Assembly (NCBI GenBank): GCA_002389905.1
Contig: DGRE01000033.1
Span: 5,604 to 69,603, forward strand
Direction of reading: 5' to 3'
DNA from: Hungatella sp. UBA4396
GTDB taxonomy: Bacteria > Bacillota > Clostridia > Lachnospirales > Lachnospiraceae
Length of the DNA stretch: 64,000 bases
Shown: piece after piece, positions 14,849 through 23,133 of the stretch
Layout of the letters: each line of letters begins with the position of its first letter
Numbering within the stretch: the stretch's first letter is position 1
Notes under the pieces: generated by a model
What the model saw: the letters and a program-made list of their open reading frames with translations, nothing else
What the model was told of the DNA's origin: nothing
The model's database searches: none
Made by a program: the position numbers and the translations under genes

Positions 14849-16651
14849 CTATTCCATATAAGCTCCCTTCATGGGGCTTGTTGCATGCTGGGTGTAAAGT
14901 TTTAAAAGTCCTCTTGTATATTTGCTTTTGAATTCTTTTAAATGCTTCTTTCTTTCCTCCAGAATATCCTCCATCTCTTCCGGAGTCTTCTCTATGCCTT
15001 TTACACCAATGATATTTAATTTGCGGGTCTCAATATCCAGTTCTATGATATCCCCCTCTTCCACCAGTGCAATGGGACCTCCTGCTGCTGCTTCCGGAGA
15101 AACATGTCCCACAATCGGCCCTCTGGAAGCTCCTGAGAACCTTCCATCCGTAATCAATGCAACGCTGGCCGCAAGCTCCGGATCTGAGCAGATGGCTTCT
15201 CCTGTATAGAACATCTCCGGCATTCCGCTTCCCTTGGGTCCTTCATACCGGATAAATACCGCATCTCCCGGTTTGATCCTGCCTTTAAAAATTGCATCTA
15301 TGGCTTCTTCTTCGCTGTCAAAAGGCTTGGCATTCAGCCTTGCCTGAAACATATTTTTCGGACATGCAGTATGCTTGATCACAGCCCCTTCCGGCGCTAA
15401 ATTTCCTCTTAAAATAGCAATGCTTCCATCCACTCCGATTGCCTGGCTGAAATCCCGGATGATTTCTGTGCGTTTAATTTCCCGCCCTATCTCTTTTCCT
15501 TTTTCTGACAGAATTTCATCACAATGCTTATAAAATCCGTTCTTTTTTAGTTCTTCCAAATTCTCTCCAAGTGTTTTTCCCGTAACGGTCATAACATCCA
15601 AATGAAGCATATCTTTAATTTCTTCCATAATGCGGGGAACACCGCCTGCATAATAAAAATACTGGGCGGGCCAGTCTCCTGCCGGTCTTACATTTAAAAG
15701 GTAATGGGCACCTCTATGTAACCGGTCAAAGGTATCCGCATCAATATCAAATCCGAATTCATGGGCAATGGCTGATATATGCATCACCGCATTGGTGGAA
15801 CCGGAAATCGCCGCATGTACCATAATGGCATTTTCAAAGCTTTTCATCGTAACAATATCTTTTGCCCTGATATTTTGCTCCACCAGCTTCATAATCTGAA
15901 CTCCCGCATCGTAGGAGGCCAGCTTCAATTCAGGAGCTAAAGCCGGCATGACCGCAGTCCCCGGAAGCATCAGTCCCAAAGCTTCTGCCATGACCTGCAT
16001 GGTTGCCGCCGTACCCATAAAGGAACAGGCACCGCAGCTAGGGCAGGCATTGTGCTTATAATATGACATTTGTTCATCAGATATTTCCCCCCGTTCATGC
16101 TTTGCGGAAAACTTTCCGATTTGTTCCAGGGTCAGAAGCTCATTAATAGCACAGCTTTGATCCTCTGCAACATATTCGTCTTTCACAACAGCTGCCTCCA
16201 TCACTCCGCCGCTGACAACAATGGCGCTCATATCTTTTAAGCGTCCGATGCTCATAAGCATGGCCGGCATACCTTTATCACAGCTTGCAATAAAAACACC
16301 TCCGTCAAACGTGATAGAATTGACCTGAGCTTCCACCAAGTTGGCAATTGCTTCTCTATGGGCCAGGGAGTAATTGATCCCATCATGTCCCTGGGCCATT
16401 CCGTCACACATATCCGTGGCATAATATCTGGCTGCCTTACCCCCGTTTGCATTTACAGCTTTCACTGCTTCCTCAATGAAATGATCCAGGTGTGTAGACC
16501 CGGGGTGGCTGTTTCCATAGGTACTTTCTATAATAATCTGGGGCTTTTCAAGATCATGTAATGTCCACCCCATTCCCATTTTCAAAGGATCCATTTCCGG
16601 AGCTATTTTTCTGGTCGCCTGAGTCTTTAATGTATTTATATCAATGCCCAT
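14849..16651 (-). CDS. IlvD/Edd-family sugar-acid dehydratase
   Basis: An iron-sulfur dehydratase, 600 residues from the chosen start, longer than amino-acid IlvD (553 here) and closer in size to the sugar-acid (YjhG/YagF-type) branch. It shows ASCDKGMPAML, the cluster segment NACPSCGACSFMGTAATMQ and GRFSGASRGPIVGHVSPEA. It probably converts an aldonate to a 2-keto-3-deoxy acid; the substrate is not decidable. I prefer the ATG at 16651, which has AAAGGA nine bases upstream, over one at 16699 that overlaps gntR and lacks an SD. Neighbours (GntR regulator, GntP permease, dehydrogenase, isomerase) support catabolism. No KDG aldolase or kinase is nearby. Confidence 0.85.
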   Translation of the reverse strand: MGIDINTLKTQATRKIAPEMDPLKMGMGWTLHDLEKPQIIIESTYGNSHPGSTHLDHFIEEAVKAVNANGGKAARYYATDMCDGMAQGHDGINYSLAHREAIANLVEAQVNSITFDGGVFIASCDKGMPAMLMSIGRLKDMSAIVVSGGVMEAAVVKDEYVAEDQSCAINELLTLEQIGKFSAKHERGEISDEQMSYYKHNACPSCGACSFMGTAATMQVMAEALGLMLPGTAVMPALAPELKLASYDAGVQIMKLVEQNIRAKDIVTMKSFENAIMVHAAISGSTNAVMHISAIAHEFGFDIDADTFDRLHRGAHYLLNVRPAGDWPAQYFYYAGGVPRIMEEIKDMLHLDVMTVTGKTLGENLEELKKNGFYKHCDEILSEKGKEIGREIKRTEIIRDFSQAIGVDGSIAILRGNLAPEGAVIKHTACPKNMFQARLNAKPFDSEEEAIDAIFKGRIKPGDAVFIRYEGPKGSGMPEMFYTGEAICSDPELAASVALITDGRFSGASRGPIVGHVSPEAAAGGPIALVEEGDIIELDIETRKLNIIGVKGIEKTPEEMEDILEERKKHLKEFKSKYTRGLLKLYTQHATSPMKGAYME

Positions 16652-16676
16652 CACAGATTTTCCTTTCTTATTTCCT

Positions 16677-17411
16677 TTACGTTCTAATATTTTCATCATT
16701 TGGATTATCTATATCTCTTGCTTCTTTTATTTCTTTAATCTTATCCCTGTTGTGAATAATATGCATCAGCATAGAAGTTTTGGCACTGATGGAATCATGG
16801 TCCCGGATGGCTTCGGTCACTGCTCTATGGGTTTTTATTGTCTCTATGATCAAGGTCTTGTGTGTTACATTTACAAACAGTAACACAGCCGTATCAATAA
16901 TAGGAATCAATTGTTCTACTACCCGGTTCTTGGAGCATTTCGCAATGAATGTATGAAATTCGATATCCTCGCGGATATACGGCTCATCCTTTAAGATTTT
17001 TTCTTCCAGCCTGTCACAGAGCTCAGTCAGTATTTTAATGTCTTCTTCCGTAGCATTCAGAGCTGCCTGTGCCGCTATTTCCGGCTCCAGCATTAACCTG
17101 ACATTCACAAAATCCATAGCCAGAGAAATCTTGTCATCAATTCCGCGCACGCCAAGAGGGTCATCGTCAATCGGTATGGGGCTTGCCACATAGGTTCCTG
17201 ATCCATGGCGAACCGTCAATACCCCTCTGGCAACCAAAAGCTTAACCGCTTCTCGTAACGTGCTTCTGCCAACACCAAATTTTTCTGCCAGTACAAATTC
17301 ATTTGGAAGCCTTTTTCCCGACTCGATCTGTTCTTTCGCAATGTAATCAATAATTTGTTCTTCAATCTGTTCCGTCAGCAGCTTTTCTTTATAATTTTCA
17401 AACCCATGCAT
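16677..17411 (-). CDS. GntR-family (FadR/FCD subfamily) transcription regulator
   Basis: A 244-residue regulator with an N-terminal winged helix-turn-helix (about 20-80; LPNEFVLAEKFGVGRSTLREAVKLLVARGVL) and an all-helical FCD effector domain (about 95-225) with the metal-ligand-like Asp/His pattern (EFHTFIAKCSKNR, HRAVTEAI). FCD regulators usually sense sugar acids or keto acids and act as repressors. It is encoded in the middle of the sugar-acid cluster. Candidate operators lie at the cluster promoter (21740-21769). Confidence 0.9.
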   Translation of the reverse strand: MHGFENYKEKLLTEQIEEQIIDYIAKEQIESGKRLPNEFVLAEKFGVGRSTLREAVKLLVARGVLTVRHGSGTYVASPIPIDDDPLGVRGIDDKISLAMDFVNVRLMLEPEIAAQAALNATEEDIKILTELCDRLEEKILKDEPYIREDIEFHTFIAKCSKNRVVEQLIPIIDTAVLLFVNVTHKTLIIETIKTHRAVTEAIRDHDSISAKTSMLMHIIHNRDKIKEIKEARDIDNPNDENIRT

Positions 17412-17501
17412 ATTAGACTCCTATCAATGATATGAAACGTTGATGATGTACGATTGATTCATTATGCATAAGTTTGTTTTACAAGGATATTAATTATTTT
17501 T

Positions 17502-18269
17502 CTACGTAATTTTTTTAACCATATAGTGTTGATTCCCGTTTTCTTTAATATAATCCTTTATTTTCTTTTGCTTTTCCTGATAACCGTCTGCTTTATACAA
17601 TTCCAGCAAACATCCACTTACATTAAGCTTATGCAGAATTGATTTAGAGCGAATGAAATCATTCTCAAGTACATCACAGTACTTCTTGCTACCCTTTATG
17701 GTTTCCAGACAAGCCTGCTGGTATGCTAACGTTTTCTGCAGTCTCACCTTTTTACCCTTATCTTTTTCAAAGCTGACTGCCTGCTTTAAATCTGATATGG
17801 CAATACCTGCCTGCTCTGTTTCTCTATTTTGAATCATAGCCGAAATAATATTTGAAGTAAATTCCTTGTCTGCCCCAAGCATTTCTGCAAGGGGCATATA
17901 ATCCATTAAAACCTTTTTTGCTTTATTAAAGTCACCGGCCGCAATATATCCATTTGATAAATGCTGTATTAATAAACATCTCTCTTTCTTTGAAAGTCTT
18001 GCCTTCATCATGCTTTCCAGTTCCGCAATAAACTTCTCCACCTCCATGTTCTGATAGAGAAGGAGCAAGCTCTCCTGAAAGATTTTATACCCCATTAACC
18101 GCCCGATATACAAAGCCAGATACATGGATATTACAGGAACCAGGACATTGGCAATCAATATGTTGGAGTCATTTTTAAAGAGCAAAGGCAAAATCATATA
18201 GCCAATGACCATCAATATAATGCTCCATATAATAAAAACCTTTCTGCTTTTCTTAAAATAAAAAATCAA
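17502..18269 (-). CDS. Uncharacterised membrane-anchored helical (TPR-like) protein
   Basis: I do not recognise this 255-residue protein. Two hydrophobic segments near the N-terminus (about 12-30 and 38-58) are followed by about 190 residues of charged amphipathic helices with TPR-like spacing (LIQHLSNGYIAAGDFNKAKKVL, TLAYQQACLETIKGSKKY). It probably has a membrane anchor with a cytoplasmic helical-repeat domain. It starts at a TTG with AGGAG six bases upstream. It sits between gntP (24 bases) and gntR (90 bases) in a metabolic operon where no scaffold is expected. A role in sensing or in assembling the permease is only a guess. Confidence 0.6.
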   Translation of the reverse strand: MIFYFKKSRKVFIIWSIILMVIGYMILPLLFKNDSNILIANVLVPVISMYLALYIGRLMGYKIFQESLLLLYQNMEVEKFIAELESMMKARLSKKERCLLIQHLSNGYIAAGDFNKAKKVLMDYMPLAEMLGADKEFTSNIISAMIQNRETEQAGIAISDLKQAVSFEKDKGKKVRLQKTLAYQQACLETIKGSKKYCDVLENDFIRSKSILHKLNVSGCLLELYKADGYQEKQKKIKDYIKENGNQHYMVKKIT

Positions 18270-18293
18270 ATGACTTCTCCTATTTGCTTTTCA

Positions 18294-19727
18294 TTAAATA
18301 AGTCCTGTAAACGAAATAAGCACCAGACACGCAAAGGCCAATATACCGCCGATCGCATTCGTTGTTGTAAAATATTTAAGTCCCTGCTTTGTATCAAAAC
18401 CATAAAGAGAGGTAAAAATCCAGAACCCGCTGTTGTTTACATGCCAGCCTACCATGGAGCCTGCACCAATTGCCAAGGTAGCCACAACAGGACTGATCGC
18501 CAGGATAGGTAAAAGTTCAACCATCAATGCCGCCGCTGTCATAGAAGCAGTTGTCATGGAACCGCAAACTGTCATTAAAATTGCTGCCAGTAAAAATGGA
18601 ATTAAAATAGCCGGGAAATTAGTTTCAGCAATGGATTTTCCAATGACGGAAATCGCTTCATTTTCTCTTAAGATTCCTCCCATGGCACCGCCCATAGCTG
18701 TGATCAGCAGGGCTCCGATGGCAATTTTCAAAGCTCTTCCAACCCAGTTTCCAAAAACAATTTCAGACCATGAGCTTTTTTCTGTTAACTCAGCTTCTCC
18801 TGATGCAAGATTTGCTTTTGCCACAACCTTGCTCTTTCTTCCGAACACCAAGACGCCAAGACAAAGAATACCGCAGAACAAAGCTAAAATGGTATCTCCA
18901 AAGATATTATAAAATGCATAGGCCGCACTGTCTTTTTCTGCAAACACCTTACCGATAGAGCCAACCGCTATCATAACAGCCGGTAAAAGAAGGGGTAAAA
19001 AGGAAGCAAATGCACCGGGACAATTTTCTTCTTTGATTAAAAGTGTATCTACGGATTCATTTTCGTCAACTGCTTCGATTCCTTCTGTATAATCAGTCAA
19101 TGGCTCAATGTGTTCACCCTTTGCATAAATGGGGGAAAGAATGATATAGCTTACTGCAAAGGAAAATACACTGCACACAAGACCCCATAAAATTACAGTA
19201 CCTATATCCGCGCCTAATGTTATGGAAACTGCCAATACACCGGGCGTGGGAGGAACCAGACCATGGGTTAAGGTCAATCCAAGATTAACAAATGGAGCTA
19301 CCTGCTGCATGCCCATTTTTTTACGTTTTGCTAAAACTGCAGAAATCGGAGCATTTAAAATAATGGCAATATCTCCAAAAACCGGAATACTCATAATAAA
19401 GCCGGTCAGGGCCGGCGCTAATTCAAGCCTCTTTCCTCTAAACAGCTTAATGAAGAAATTAACAATACTGGAAGCTGCTCCTGTATCAGAAATTCCTGAC
19501 GCAAGGATCGCTCCAAATATGATCATAATACCGATATTTCCCAAGGTAGAACCAAAATAATTCTTAATGGCAGCAAAGGTATCTGTAATTGATACGCCTG
19601 AAGCTAATCCGATGAACGTTGCTGTAAGAAACAAGGTTATAACCGGATGCATCTTAAGCTTTAAAGTCAGAACTGTAAGTATAATAATTGCTGATACCAA
19701 CATAATAATAAACATCATAGGTGTCAT
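18294..19727 (-). CDS. GntP-family gluconate/sugar-acid:H+ symporter
   Basis: A 477-residue integral membrane permease with about 12-14 hydrophobic stretches. Family traits include the N-terminal HPVITLFLTATFIGLASG, the conserved IIIFGAILASGISDTGAA and the late GWHVNNSGFWIF. It would import gluconate or a related sugar acid to feed the dehydratase and dehydrogenase encoded beside it. AAGGG precedes the ATG; it follows the isomerase gene by 15 bases. Confidence 0.9.
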   Translation of the reverse strand: MTPMMFIIMLVSAIIILTVLTLKLKMHPVITLFLTATFIGLASGVSITDTFAAIKNYFGSTLGNIGIMIIFGAILASGISDTGAASSIVNFFIKLFRGKRLELAPALTGFIMSIPVFGDIAIILNAPISAVLAKRKKMGMQQVAPFVNLGLTLTHGLVPPTPGVLAVSITLGADIGTVILWGLVCSVFSFAVSYIILSPIYAKGEHIEPLTDYTEGIEAVDENESVDTLLIKEENCPGAFASFLPLLLPAVMIAVGSIGKVFAEKDSAAYAFYNIFGDTILALFCGILCLGVLVFGRKSKVVAKANLASGEAELTEKSSWSEIVFGNWVGRALKIAIGALLITAMGGAMGGILRENEAISVIGKSIAETNFPAILIPFLLAAILMTVCGSMTTASMTAAALMVELLPILAISPVVATLAIGAGSMVGWHVNNSGFWIFTSLYGFDTKQGLKYFTTTNAIGGILAFACLVLISFTGLI

Positions 19728-19742
19728 GTTATGTTTTCCCTT

Positions 19743-20615
19743 CTAAATACATTTATTTTCTAATAACTTTTTCTCAAGAGTTTGAAATGCCTCATGTATG
19801 ACCTGTTGGGGAGCCTGTTTCCAATAATCCGGATTAAAGGTTTCTACTGATACCATCCCCTGATAACCTGTCTTTTTCAGATTTCCCAAAAAGTTGTCAA
19901 TGTCCACCACTCCTCTGTCACAAAAGCATCTTTTATCCTGTCCCATTTCTTCATCAGGAACCTCCAGACCGCTTATCAAATGGACTGCAAAAATTTTATC
20001 CGGCTCTACTGCCTGCAGTTGGCTGAAATCATTTAATCTTCCATTGAGATAAATGTTGTAGGAGTCAAATACAAAACCTACATTTTTTCTGTTTACAGCT
20101 CTGATAATCCTGTCCGCTTCTGAAATGCTTCTTACGCTGCTTCTGTTAAAGCCAACCAGCTCAAAACATAAATTAATGTCATAGTATTCTGCAATGTCAC
20201 TTAATTTACTCAGAATCCTTACGCAGTCTGCAAAGGTCTTTTCCTTATCTCCTATAAACGGGCCGCCAAGGGGATCTCTCTGCAGAGGAGGAACAATAAT
20301 AAAATAATGGCTGCCGATTGCTTTGCTTACCTCACATCCAAATAAGAATTCATTCATCAGCTCCCTCTGTTTTTCTGCATCATCTGAATCACTCAGGAAC
20401 TCAGGATAAAGATATAAAGCATTCATGGCATGAGGCTTTAGTCTGCTGGTTTTGAAAAATTTGGCCAATTCCCCTACCGTATGTTCACGCAAATATTCCT
20501 CAAGCATGTCCAACCGTATTTCAATATAGTCAAAGCCTGCCTTTTCACATAATTCCAAATCTGTCAAAAGATCGGAACAGCCTTTTGCAGTGGCTTCATT
20601 ATAAGACAATTTCAT
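19743..20615 (-). CDS. Sugar phosphate isomerase/epimerase-like TIM-barrel protein
   Basis: A 290-residue xylose-isomerase-like TIM barrel (AP endonuclease 2 superfamily). Metal-ligand positions are suggested by CFELVGFN, FVFDSYNIYLNG, FAVHLISG and VSVETFNPDYW near the C-terminus. It would isomerise or epimerise a sugar or cyclic polyol derivative. It lies 12 bases downstream of the Gfo/Idh gene; such pairs are common in inositol- and uronate-like pathways. The substrate is unknown. Confidence 0.85.
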   Translation of the reverse strand: MKLSYNEATAKGCSDLLTDLELCEKAGFDYIEIRLDMLEEYLREHTVGELAKFFKTSRLKPHAMNALYLYPEFLSDSDDAEKQRELMNEFLFGCEVSKAIGSHYFIIVPPLQRDPLGGPFIGDKEKTFADCVRILSKLSDIAEYYDINLCFELVGFNRSSVRSISEADRIIRAVNRKNVGFVFDSYNIYLNGRLNDFSQLQAVEPDKIFAVHLISGLEVPDEEMGQDKRCFCDRGVVDIDNFLGNLKKTGYQGMVSVETFNPDYWKQAPQQVIHEAFQTLEKKLLENKCI

Positions 20616-20627
20616 TTGTCTGACTCC

Positions 20628-21710
20628 TTATTTTAATGGAAATTTAATCACTTGATTGGTTTCAGTTGCTCTGTAAATGGCTGTGTATATTTCCACTGTT
20701 TTTCTTCCTTCTACTGCATCCACCAGGGGTTTGGTTCCATTTGCTACTGCACTAACGAAGTCTTCGATCTGCTGCTGATGATAATAATACATAGAATCCA
20801 CGCTGTTAAAAAAGTCTGTGTCTTCTTTTTTCCATACAGGCTGCATTTCCTCTTCACCAGGAACGGTCCAGACATCATTATAAGGAGCTTCCGTTATATT
20901 TGACATTCCTGCGATAAACATCTGGCCTCCGTCTGTCTGAACACCGACAGCAGCGCCATTTTCACCAAATATATGAACCTTGCCATGTAGGGCAGGATTT
21001 TGGCTGTTAGAGACAACAATATTTCCGACTCCGCCATTTTTAAATTTGATTACAGCAACAGCCGTATCCTCTACCTCAATGTAAGGATGATTCAGATTCT
21101 TCCATACACCGTAAATCTCATCAACTTCCCCCATATACCACTGCAAAAGATCGATCTGGTGGGGGGCCTGATTTACCATAACACCTCCGCCTTCTCCTTT
21201 CCAGGTTCCTCTCCACGGGTCGCTGTCATAGTAGTTTTTATCTCTCCACCCCAGCATGGTTACCGTTCCCAGCACCGGCTTCCCAATCTTGCCCGCATCA
21301 ATTGCCTTACGGATTCTCATGGCCGGTCTGTAAAATCTCCTTTGCACCATAGTTCCAATCTGCACATGGTTCCGGTTGCCCGCTTCAATAATTCTGTCAC
21401 AATCTTCTAAAGATGATGCCAGAGGCTTTTCTACAAGAACATTGCAGCCGCAATCAGCAGCAATAACTGCCGGATTTGCATGGAGGGGATGGGGGGTACA
21501 GATACTTACCACCTCAATCTGTTCTTTTGTAATCATTTCTTCAATGTCTGAATATGCTTTTACTCCATATTTTTCTGCAAATGACTTTGCCCGCTCTATA
21601 TTGTTGTCGCAAACCGCTGTAAATTCGCTGTTTTCAATATTCACATAAGCTTTGGCATGAAAGTCACCAACTTTGCCGCATCCGATAATAGCTGTTTTTA
21701 ATTTTTTCAT
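20628..21710 (-). CDS. Gfo/Idh/MocA-family NAD(P)-dependent dehydrogenase
   Basis: A 360-residue oxidoreductase with an N-terminal Rossmann fold (AIIGCGKVGDFHAKAYVN, then VEVVSICTPHPLHA), the family signature VEKPLASSLEDCD near residue 94-106, and a C-terminal alpha/beta substrate domain with GGGVMVNQAPHQIDLLQW, whose His is the usual catalytic site. It is the first gene of the sugar-acid cluster. It likely oxidises a sugar or sugar acid before isomerisation. The ATG SD is only moderate. Confidence 0.9.
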   Translation of the reverse strand: MKKLKTAIIGCGKVGDFHAKAYVNIENSEFTAVCDNNIERAKSFAEKYGVKAYSDIEEMITKEQIEVVSICTPHPLHANPAVIAADCGCNVLVEKPLASSLEDCDRIIEAGNRNHVQIGTMVQRRFYRPAMRIRKAIDAGKIGKPVLGTVTMLGWRDKNYYDSDPWRGTWKGEGGGVMVNQAPHQIDLLQWYMGEVDEIYGVWKNLNHPYIEVEDTAVAVIKFKNGGVGNIVVSNSQNPALHGKVHIFGENGAAVGVQTDGGQMFIAGMSNITEAPYNDVWTVPGEEEMQPVWKKEDTDFFNSVDSMYYYHQQQIEDFVSAVANGTKPLVDAVEGRKTVEIYTAIYRATETNQVIKFPLK

Positions 21711-21739
21711 CTGCCATGATTGCCTTTCTTTTCAAGATT

Positions 21740-21769
21740 TGTACGTACAGGAATATCTCATCATATGAT
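21740..21769. promoter_or_regulatory. Two 10-bp palindromes, candidate GntR operators
   Basis: TGTACGTACA (21740-21749) and ATCATATGAT (21760-21769) are both perfect palindromes, 20 bases apart centre to centre and at or just downstream of the predicted start point. FCD-type GntR regulators often bind short TGTA/TACA-type palindromes. The assignment to the GntR at 16677-17411 is inference. Confidence 0.4.
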
Positions 21770-21774
21770 TTTAA

Positions 21775-21803
21775 ATTATATATTTTTCTGGGTTTTATCG
21801 CAA
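21775..21803 (-). promoter_or_regulatory. Promoter of the sugar-acid cluster
   Basis: On the minus strand TTGCGA (21803-21798), 17 bases, perfect TATAAT (21780-21775). Confidence 0.65.
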
Positions 21804-22036
21804 GTCGTTGCAGCACGTTCTACTTTATCAACATCTTTCGTTGTATTATTTTATATATATTTCATAATTATTAATACATTTCCATACATAAACTTCCAAT
21901 ATTTGATTGATCCCCTTACCTTATGGATTATTCGTCAGATGTATTTTATTGTATTATATTAAAAACACTTACTTTTCATCATAATATCATCGTCCATAGC
22001 TTTTCTATTTCGCCATAAACTATACGTGAAAGGTCC

Positions 22037-22081
22037 AAAATAAAGGGATCTGCCACAAATTACGGCAGATCCCTTTATTTT
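22037..22081 (-). terminator. Strong terminator after the cell-wall-binding gene
   Basis: A perfect 18-bp inverted repeat (AAAATAAAGGGATCTGCC and complement) with a 9-base loop. A/T tracts on both sides mean it could work in both directions, but only the leftward gene ends here. Confidence 0.9.
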
Positions 22082-22096
22082 AGATCGTTCATTATT

Positions 22097-23110
22097 TTAT
22101 TGTACCCAGAGTCCTGAGCTGTTAATCTGGTAGGTTCCCTCCACTTGGGTGCCGGAGGCCATGCTTCCGTCCTCGTAGAAATAGTACCATTCTCCAGGCT
22201 GCATCTGCATCCATCCGGTAGCCATGGAGCCGTCGGCATTCAGATAATACCATTTTCCGTTTATCTGCTGCCATCCGGTCATCATACTGCCACTTTCTCC
22301 CAGGTAATACCACTTTCCATCTGAATACTGCCATCCAACTGATGCATAGCCTTCCTCGTTAAAGCGGTACCACTCTCCCCGGATCATCTGCCATCTGCCG
22401 GTCACCCAGCTTCCATCGTCCATGCGGTATTTCTTTCCCTTCTCATGCTCTTCCCAGGTTCCAAACCTGTCGTCCTGGTCCTGGAGAATGGAGTTGCCGG
22501 AGGTGACGGGATCGCCTTCTGCTAAATAGTCTTCCTCAGAAGAATCCATCAGGATGGCCTTTACCGTGTAATAGCAGCGGTCCTTACCTTCCATGTGAGG
22601 CAGAAGATCTATGGAAACAGTGGAGGTGGTCAGGCTTTTGATCCAGGTTCCATCCTGCTTATACAGCATCACCTGGTATCTGGAGGCAAAGGGGACTTTT
22701 TTCCATACAGCTTTTGTTCTGGCTTCATCGCCCCAGCCTGCTTTTTCTGTTTTTCCCAGCTTGGCCCCAGGGGTGTAGGAAACTTTGACGATTGTTTCTC
22801 CTGCATCTGACTTTACAGAGACAAGGCGGCCTCCGTATACGGTACAGTCTGTTTCTGAATAAGCGCCAGGAAGGCGGAGGGTTCCTGTTACCTTTTTTCC
22901 CGGCTCCCATTCTTCAATGGGTTTGCTCCACTTAGGGCTTTCCTCCGAGTAATTAACGGTAACGGCAGGAATCCGGATTTCTTCCGTCCAACTGCTTTTG
23001 CTGCCCTGATCCAGGCGGATCTTTACGCTTCCTAAAGCAGAAGCTGTCAGCCCTGTTCCAAGAGTCATGACTGCGCAAAATAGAATCAGCCATTTTCCTT
23101 TTCCCTTCAT
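22097..23110 (-). CDS. Secreted cell-wall-binding-repeat protein (tandem copy 1)
   Basis: A 337-residue exported surface protein. The N-terminus is a signal peptide (KGKGKWLILFCAVMTLGTG, likely cleaved near ALG). The middle (about 30-205) resembles a fibronectin-like beta domain with the pattern TKAVWKKVPFASRYQVMLYKQDGTW. From about 215 there are five or six CW_binding_1 (choline-binding-like) repeats of about 20 residues, such as GWQQINGKWYYLNADGSM. It would attach to teichoic acid or peptidoglycan; no enzymatic domain is seen. It follows its larger paralogue by 23 bases, so the pair is cotranscribed and probably arose by duplication. Confidence 0.85.
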   Translation of the reverse strand: MKGKGKWLILFCAVMTLGTGLTASALGSVKIRLDQGSKSSWTEEIRIPAVTVNYSEESPKWSKPIEEWEPGKKVTGTLRLPGAYSETDCTVYGGRLVSVKSDAGETIVKVSYTPGAKLGKTEKAGWGDEARTKAVWKKVPFASRYQVMLYKQDGTWIKSLTTSTVSIDLLPHMEGKDRCYYTVKAILMDSSEEDYLAEGDPVTSGNSILQDQDDRFGTWEEHEKGKKYRMDDGSWVTGRWQMIRGEWYRFNEEGYASVGWQYSDGKWYYLGESGSMMTGWQQINGKWYYLNADGSMATGWMQMQPGEWYYFYEDGSMASGTQVEGTYQINSSGLWVQ

Positions 23111-23133
23111 CCTGCCATCTCCTTTCGTCCTGA

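Larger units (their letters stand above)
21711..22036. other. Intergenic region upstream of the sugar-acid cluster
   Basis: Very AT-rich. It holds the cluster promoter (21775-21803) and two palindromes (21740-21769). Beyond about 21805 I see no gene, clear promoter or stable RNA; a plus-strand frame at 21720-21962 has no ribosome site and a hydrophobic AT-driven composition. Confidence 0.5.

Noticed and set aside
21720..21962. Plus-strand hydrophobic frame of 80 codons
   Set aside because: AT-rich promoter region; no ribosome site, and composition follows from T-rich DNA.
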